From positions 10,670,099 through 10,734,098 of the forward strand of contig JAJEKV010000032.1 of NCBI GenBank assembly GCA_021234155.1: a stretch of DNA of 64,000 nt, read 5' to 3'. Below, piece by piece: positions 58,058 to 64,000 of the stretch. Made by a program: the position numbers and the translations under genes. The notes under the pieces are model-generated. The model ran no database searches, was not told where the DNA came from, and saw only the letters and a list, made by a program, of their open reading frames with translations. Source of the stretch: Isoetes taiwanensis. Taxonomy: Eukaryota > Streptophyta > Lycopodiopsida > Isoetales > Isoetaceae. Each line of letters opens with the position of its first letter. Within the stretch, counting starts at the first letter, position 1.

Positions 58058-59720
58058 ATGGCTGCCGGAACTTCTTCCAATGGCTCTGCTACACCTGAGC
58101 CATTGCCTTTGGAACCGAAACCTCGACAGGTATTTACTTATTGTCTTGTCTTTCAATTTTCCCAGCATGTGCTTAATAATTTCCATAACTGGAACTGAAA
58201 GCATCTTCTGAAAAGTGTAGAAAATGACAATATAAGCGTGTATTGACAGATTGTTTTTTGCTTTCTAAACCTTTAGATGCTTGCATAATTAATTACAGGG
58301 CTCTATGTAATCAATTTGGAGGATTCCTGCATTAGTGACTTCTACAGGAGGGTACATCTAGGGAAAGTACTAAGTGTTGGCTTCATTTCTTTGAATTGCA
58401 TGATTAACTGATTGCTTCTGGTCTCTAGTTGCTGTTTAAAAAATCTGCAAGGATTGTGAGAGAAAAGCATCAGAAATTAGGAAGATATTGATAGTCACAT
58501 CCAGCTTAATATTTACTACTTACTCAGCGCATTACTATGTTGCAATGTTATTGCAGGTTGCAAAACGTCTGGAAAAGTTTCAAACAACTATTTTTACTCA
58601 GATGAGTAATTTGGCTATCAAGCATCAAGCTGTTAATTTAGGACAGGGGTTTCCAAATTTTGATGGCCCAGATTTTATCAAGGAAGCAGCAATTGAAGCT
58701 CTTCAAACAGTCGGAAAGAATCAATATGCTCGAGGCTGCGGTATTCCTGAACTTAATGCTGCTATTTCTGCAAGGTTTGCAAAAGATACTGGATTAGAAG
58801 TTGATCCTGAAAATGAAGTGACTGTTACAACTGGTTGCACTGAAGCTATTGCTGCTACAATGCTGGGTCTCATAAATCCAGGAGATGAGGTTATCACGTT
58901 TGCTCCCTTTTTTGATGTCTATGAAGTAGCAATAGCAATGGCAGGGGGCGTAATGCGGCCAGTCACATTGCGACCTCCTGACTTTGCTGTGCCTGAAAAG
59001 GAGCTAGAGGCATCTTTTACTGAAAAAACTCGTGCTGTTCTTATTAACACGCCACATAATCCAACTGGAAAGGTTTTCTCACGAGCAGAACTAGAGTTGA
59101 TTGCTTCTTTGTGTAAGAAACATAATGTTCTTGCTTTTACAGATGAAGTGTACAGCAAGCTTGTTTTTAAAGGAGAACATATTTCTATTGCCTCAATTGG
59201 GGACATGTTTGAGAGGACAGTTACAATGAGCTCACTAGGGAAGACATTTTCATTAACAGGATGGAAAGTAGGTTGGGCCATTGCACCACCCCACCTTACA
59301 TGGGGTATCCGTCAGGCTCATTCGAACTTAACATTTTCAACTTCAACTCCCTTGCAGTGGGGAGCTGTTGCAGCATTAAAAGCTCCAGAATCATATTTTG
59401 CTGATCTTGTAGAAGCATATAGATCAAGGAAAGATATTTTGGTGAAAGGGTTGAAAGATGTTGGTTTCAAAGTGTATGAACCTGATGGATCATACTTTGT
59501 TATGGTGGATCACACTGATTTTGGTTTCAAGACAGATTATGAATTCTGTATGTATTTGATAGAGAAAGTGGGGGTGGCTGCAATTCCCCCAAGTGGATTT
59601 TATCTGAACCCTGATGATGGAAAGCACCTGATACGATTTGCTTTCTGCAAAGATGAAGAAACATTAAAGAAAGCTGTGGCGATACTAAAGACGCACTTGA
59701 AAAAGCCGTGCGCTGTATGA
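58058..59720 (+). CDS. Class I/II aminotransferase (kynurenine/glutamine transaminase-like)
   Basis: Two exons: 58058-58129 (MAAGTSSNGSATPEPLPLEP...) and 58557-59720, joined in phase 0 across a GTATTT...TTGCAG intron; 411 residues. A PLP-dependent aspartate aminotransferase fold with VNLGQGFPNFDGPDFI, the PLP phosphate site TGCTEAIAATMLG, INTPHNPTGK (about 188-196), DEVYSKLVF (D220 pairs with the ring nitrogen) and the Schiff-base lysine in SSLGKTFSLTGWKVGW (K253); the carboxylate-binding arginine is in HLIRFAF. The closest type is the kynurenine-oxoglutarate/glutamine (methionine) aminotransferase group, which moves amino groups from amino acids to 2-oxo acids. No transit peptide is obvious, so it is probably cytosolic. 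The exact substrate cannot be read from sequence. Confidence 0.93.
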
Positions 59721-60216
59721 TATGTGATTTTATCTGGAACTGATTTGTGCAAACGATGGCCATTTATTCCAGTTTAATTTACAGAATATTTTAGAAAGCT
59801 TCATGGAAACATTACCTCCTGAGGCAACACTTCAACCTTAGGAAACTGAATTCTCATTATTTTCTCATCCATTCGCTTCTTATGGGCCTGCCATTTCTTT
59901 GGGCTGGTGTATGTTTTTTCAACAAATATATCTATATATTATTTGCACTAAATTATTGTGCGTCTGGCATGATCGAACGTGGTCTAACTCAAGGTAATTA
60001 TATACTCACTCACGAGGCATATAATATCACTTTTGGGATCATTATTTGTATCCAATGCTTTGACCTTTGGTACCGTATATTTTAAAATCTATTTTAGCCA
60101 TTTAGAACCATTTAGAATTTGAACCCGAGAGTATATGAAACTTGGTCAAGTAACCCAAGCAAAAACCTGGTCAAGGACTAGTATATGACATAAGCTTAAT
60201 AGAGTCCCGTAGAGTT
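59721..60216. other. 3' flank, no gene seen
   Basis: AT-rich 3' untranslated and intergenic sequence. The short ORF at 59882-60085 has no support. Confidence 0.5.
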
Positions 60217-60378
60217 CACGCTCATACTTTTTCATTGGCATGGCTATGATTTGTGCTGAAATGTGTTGAATACTTCGAAGTTTCCTCGATATAAAGCCAC
60301 GCTCATACTTTTTCATTGGCATGGCTATGATTTGTGCTGAAATGTGTTGAATACTTCGAAGTTTCCTCGATATAAAGC
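60217..60378. repeat. Perfect 81-bp tandem duplication
   Basis: 60217-60297 (starting cacgctcatactttttcatt) is repeated without visible change at 60298-60378. It ends about 35 bp before the tail of the LINE that follows. Confidence 0.95.
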
Positions 60379-60414
60379 CTGTTTAAAACTAAAGGCGTGT
60401 GAGGGCATGTCTTT

Positions 60415-63400
60415 AAGGAAGGAAGGAAGGAAGGAAGGAAGGAAGGTACTTTTATCGTCCACGGAGACCAATCGGTCTATGGGACCCAATACAAAAAAAC
60501 GCGGCAAAGCGGATTCCGCCCGGATTAAAACCCCCACGAAGGGTTTTCGAGGGAAAACTGCGTGGCAAAGAATCACTGCCGACAAATCCGTGCTAATCAT
60601 ATAAAATGCGTGAAACATCCCAATATATCTGATCATGCACCACCCCCGTGAGTGCCTAGTCACGACAAACCAAAGGGGCAATGTGACCTCGCAGATCCGA
60701 TTACCTCCGGATGTATGACCCCAGGGCTCGATCGGCGGTGTGTTCATCGGCAAATGCAAGGGCACGTCCGTACCGTACTAAGGGGCGTGATATCGCCCGG
60801 ACCGGATCAACACCGGGCAACTCGGAAAGTGTGAGACTCATCCTCAATGGCACCCGTTTTGACAAAGAGCGACAGCCCCTGCCCCGGCAGGCTCCCAATC
60901 CACCGCCTCGCCTCGATCGCGAAGATGGTGGGCACTGTCGCGAATGGAGGCAATGAGTCCGCTTTTGGGGGCAGGCGGGAACGCAGGTAGAGCTGTGGGC
61001 CCCGCTAACACAGGGGTTGATGTGCTCCTTGTAATGGGCCATTTTGACCTGCTCTAGAGCAATGGGGTCCCGAGCTTTGCCAAGGAAACAAGCATCTAGG
61101 TACTCTGCAGTTATCACGATCGGCAACTGCGCCCGGTATGCGATCGTGCTCCCCGCGTTCCATCCTGGCGAACCAGCGATCCTCTCTCTTACCCCTCCAA
61201 CGAGGCCCTAAGCATTTGCGGACTCATGGCCACGGTGTAAGCCGGTCGGGGGGCCGAGCATCACCCATAGTAACCACTTTTCGAAAATAGACGATGTGTC
61301 TATCAAGGGCTGCCAGCTAAGCAAGAATCCAGTTTCTGCGCAGAGTCGATAGGGGGAAGGTTTCACCCCAAGTGCATGTGCAAAAATGCCTTACGCTTTG
61401 CCCAAGTCATTCAGTCGCCAAAGAGACGGCCGGGGCCCCAAACCTCGACCCGTCTGGAAGGGACGGGCTCGACCGGCCCGGAACAGATGTGGTGATGGCC
61501 CCAATCATATAGCGCTCGGTGGACTTGTTCTCGCATGGCATAAAGCGCTTTCCGCTTCTTTGTCACCCGCAAGCGGATAGACGCCCAGTGGGAGAGCGAG
61601 GAGGGGAACTCCACCCCTAGGTACTTGTAGGTGGGCGTGGACGCCCACGTGGCTGCCCCCGATATGTGAGTGCAGGAGGCATGGGGTGACGGAAGAGGAT
61701 ATGAGAACCACCCCGGTCTTGGCCTCGATTGACGCCGCATGTTCAGTAGCCCCGACAAAATGTGTCTAGGGCATCCGGTGAGAGACGGTGCATAGCTTCG
61801 GGTGTGGGCCAGGGAGGCCAACATCGCCCGCGATAGATGAGCCGGGCGGATGACCCGGTGCAAAGCCGATGCCATCCCCCATGCTCGATAAGCCGTGGCT
61901 CTAACCGATCAATGTAGAGGCCAAAAGTGTTGGCGAGAGGGGCAATCCCTGCCGGACCGATACTACTGGTGAATGCTTGGCCCATTCTACCACGATCCCC
62001 GCCAAAACAACTCTCATACAACTCAGATATGGCATTCGCACGTGCAGGGGAGCCCCAGTTGACTTGATCCTAGCCTACGCTTTTCGAGGGGACCAGATCA
62101 AAAGCCTTTTGCGAAGTCCACAAAGCAAACAATACAAGTCCGTAGATGATTCCTATTGCGTCTTCAATCGCGATGCACGTAAAGATATGGTCAATCGTTG
62201 AGTGGCGGGGTCGAAAAGCCCGCCTGTGTGAGGGCTCGACATCGGGCCGCCTCAGCCGGGTCAACCGCCGCTTTCGAGAATGCCGATAGCGGTTTGGCAA
62301 ATACCGAAGCCCGACCATGATCGTCCGGTAATTGGTAGGACGGTGTGGGTCGCCCGCCTTGTGAATGGGAACAACCCGCTTGTGGTCCATTGTCGGGAAA
62401 CCCTCCCGCAATGCTCGTTGAACGGGGTAGTGAGGGGCACAAGCGGCTGCCACGCCCCACTTGAGTAACTTCTACCTGCATACCATCGAGGTCACCGGCC
62501 TTCCCATTAGCTAGCCGTTGGGGCCCCTCCTCAACATCCTCGGCCCACGAGAACCAATGGGGGCCATCCCGTGGGGGTATGGGCATACGCTGCCCCCCGG
62601 CGGGTCATAGAGGCTGTGCAAGTAGTATCGCTCCTTTTGCCCGGGTGTGATGTCCCTCAGAGGGTTGGGCTGGCCTTGAAGCACTCAAGGCATTAAAAAG
62701 GTTCGAGGATGAGTGTCAGGCAGTAGAACATCCCCCCGATAAAGCAGAAGGTACCGCGCCTTTTGTGTCCTTGGATGGGGATGGGCGTCAGTATCGCGGT
62801 GGTACACGGATCGGGGAATGGATCCCGGGCTGCGCTTGCGTTCTTTACACCGCATCAAACCATCGATTCAACGGGGAATGTTGTTGATGGCGGCGGCGCG
62901 GGCCGCTAAAGCACCTGTCCCGCGTGCATCCCGTAATAGCGAAAGTCACCGGTGCATTCACGCTCTAGTGTGGAGGTTCTGCGAATTCTTTGGGAGGGCG
63001 TCCATGAGCATCTCGGCAGTCCCTCTGCTGCTCCCATAATCGAAGTCTCAACCGAGGCTCTCGGGAGGGGTCGGCATAGTGGGGGTTCGGCAGCTTCGCC
63101 AAAACCAGGTCCAAATAAAGTGGGAGGTGATGCGAGTCGACCTCCTCATCCCGCTAATGTCGTGCCCACCCGGAACGCATCGATGAGATGCATATCTTAA
63201 GCGCAACTACAAGCACATAGTCCACCACACTAGACCCTCCCCACGATTGTCCATGCGCATGTGCACTTGCGAGAATCGGGCCCCTTTGTGAAAGGCCATT
63301 GCAAATTATCAAGTCAAAAATGCCACATAGCAGAGTAATAATGCGCAAAGCCAAAGTGACTTTGGCGTCATCCGACCAGCGGGGCGGGCTACTTCATGGG

Positions 63401-64000
63401 CGTAGCTGCGGGGACATCGTCGGCCGAGGGGGTCAAGTCGCATGGGCTGCTCTACTCTGCCCGGGTGCATTGAAATCTCAAGAAGGACGACCCTACCCAA
63501 GCTGGCGTCGGCTTGTATGTCATCATATAGATCGACATACGGGTCCATCCTATCCGCATCGGGGTGGCCGCGATAGAAGGTGCCGTCTCGCGTGAGGGAA
63601 ATAACAACGGCGCTGTGAAAAGAGGGTTGCCACCGGTATTATGCACCACGAACCCGAAGTACCGGTTGTGTCCGTCTGCCTTCCGGAGGGTAACCGAATG
63701 TGCCAAGGTTGTCCGGTAGTAGCAAGCCACTCCCCATGACCCCGGTCCCTGCATGTGCATTGAAGACCGAGAAATGTTGGTAACCCGGCAAATCAGTAGC
63801 CCGCGGCCCAAAGATGCTCCCATGTCTCCATGAGGAAGATGAGATCCATACCGCCGCCACACGAAGTTCAGATCCCCTTACGCCAAGGGAATCCTCGACA
63901 ATTCCATGAGACCACCCGGGAGGCACAATTCCTATTTGTCGGATAGGGATGGCGCGGCACCGAGTGCGGGGAGGGCGGGGAAGCGAGAGGTTGAGTGAGA
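60415..64000 (-). mobile_element. LINE, minus strand, runs off the window
   Basis: Same family as the LINEs at 22.7, 34 and 47.4 kb, read right to left. The 3' end has an AAGG tetramer tail (60415-60446; CCTT on the minus strand), preceded by TTTTATCGTCCACGGAGACC and CAATCGGTCTATGGGACCC, the family 3' UTR tag. The RT lies at about 61400-62600: TYKYLGVEFPSS (61640), FGLYIDRLEPRLIEHGG (61915) and FRPRHSTIDHIFT (62190-62250). The endonuclease lies at about 63130-63950: YVDLYDDIQADASLGRVVLL (63500) and SSVVDYVLV (63220). Many small indels break every frame. The region is GC-rich compared with the gene at 58-60 kb, and the 5' end is outside the window. Confidence 0.85.

Overview
This is nuclear DNA of a land plant. 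Two very large, essentially intronless PLS-class PPR genes (one with a C-terminal DYW cytidine-deaminase-like domain), an intron-containing plant-type aminotransferase gene, and dense Copia, LINE, SINE, Helitron-like and CACTA-like elements all point that way. The size of the PPR genes and the style of their repeats suggest a fern or another seed-free vascular plant. That placement is inference; I see no diagnostic marker.

Layout. 1-0.94 kb: decayed 3' end of a Copia retrotransposon and its LTR. 0.95-4.1 kb: non-coding, with an 88-bp minisatellite. 4.1-12.9 kb: a 2.92-kb unit arranged B-C-B-C-B between two copies of a 270-bp repeat A, with poly-T at every junction. 13.0-21.4 kb: a nest in which a roughly 330-bp MITE-like element is split by an 8.1-kb Helitron-like element (minus strand, carrying gene fragments), which is itself interrupted by a 4-kb LINE (minus strand). 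22.3-24.7 kb: Copia and LINE fragments, then a tRNA-derived SINE between 43-bp direct repeats. 25.5-36.2 kb: a second LINE, cut inside its ORF1 by a 6.28-kb CACTA-like transposon with a GAC target duplication; this transposon holds a cyclin B fragment with its intron and a PPR relic. 36.6-39.8 kb: broken copy of a transposase-like gene of unknown function. 40.2-42.7 kb: minisatellites.

The gene-bearing right part holds four genes: a minus-strand seven-exon gene (46.4 to 43.1 kb) joining a cysteine/histidine cluster to an FCP1/NIF-type phosphatase domain whose expected first aspartate is glutamate; a plus-strand DYW-class PPR gene (49.65-53.08 kb); a minus-strand PPR gene with an eroded E region (57.1-54.5 kb); and a plus-strand two-exon class I/II aminotransferase (58.06-59.72 kb). 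The last two are divergent, with about 950 bp between their starts. A third LINE fragment lies at 47.4-48.65 kb, and a fourth LINE (minus strand) fills 60.4 kb to the end of the window.

The two PPR proteins probably act in organelle RNA editing or processing, and the aminotransferase in amino-acid or keto-acid metabolism. No operon-like link between neighbours is expected or seen. Most other DNA is transposable-element layers, and the order of insertion can be read from the junctions.
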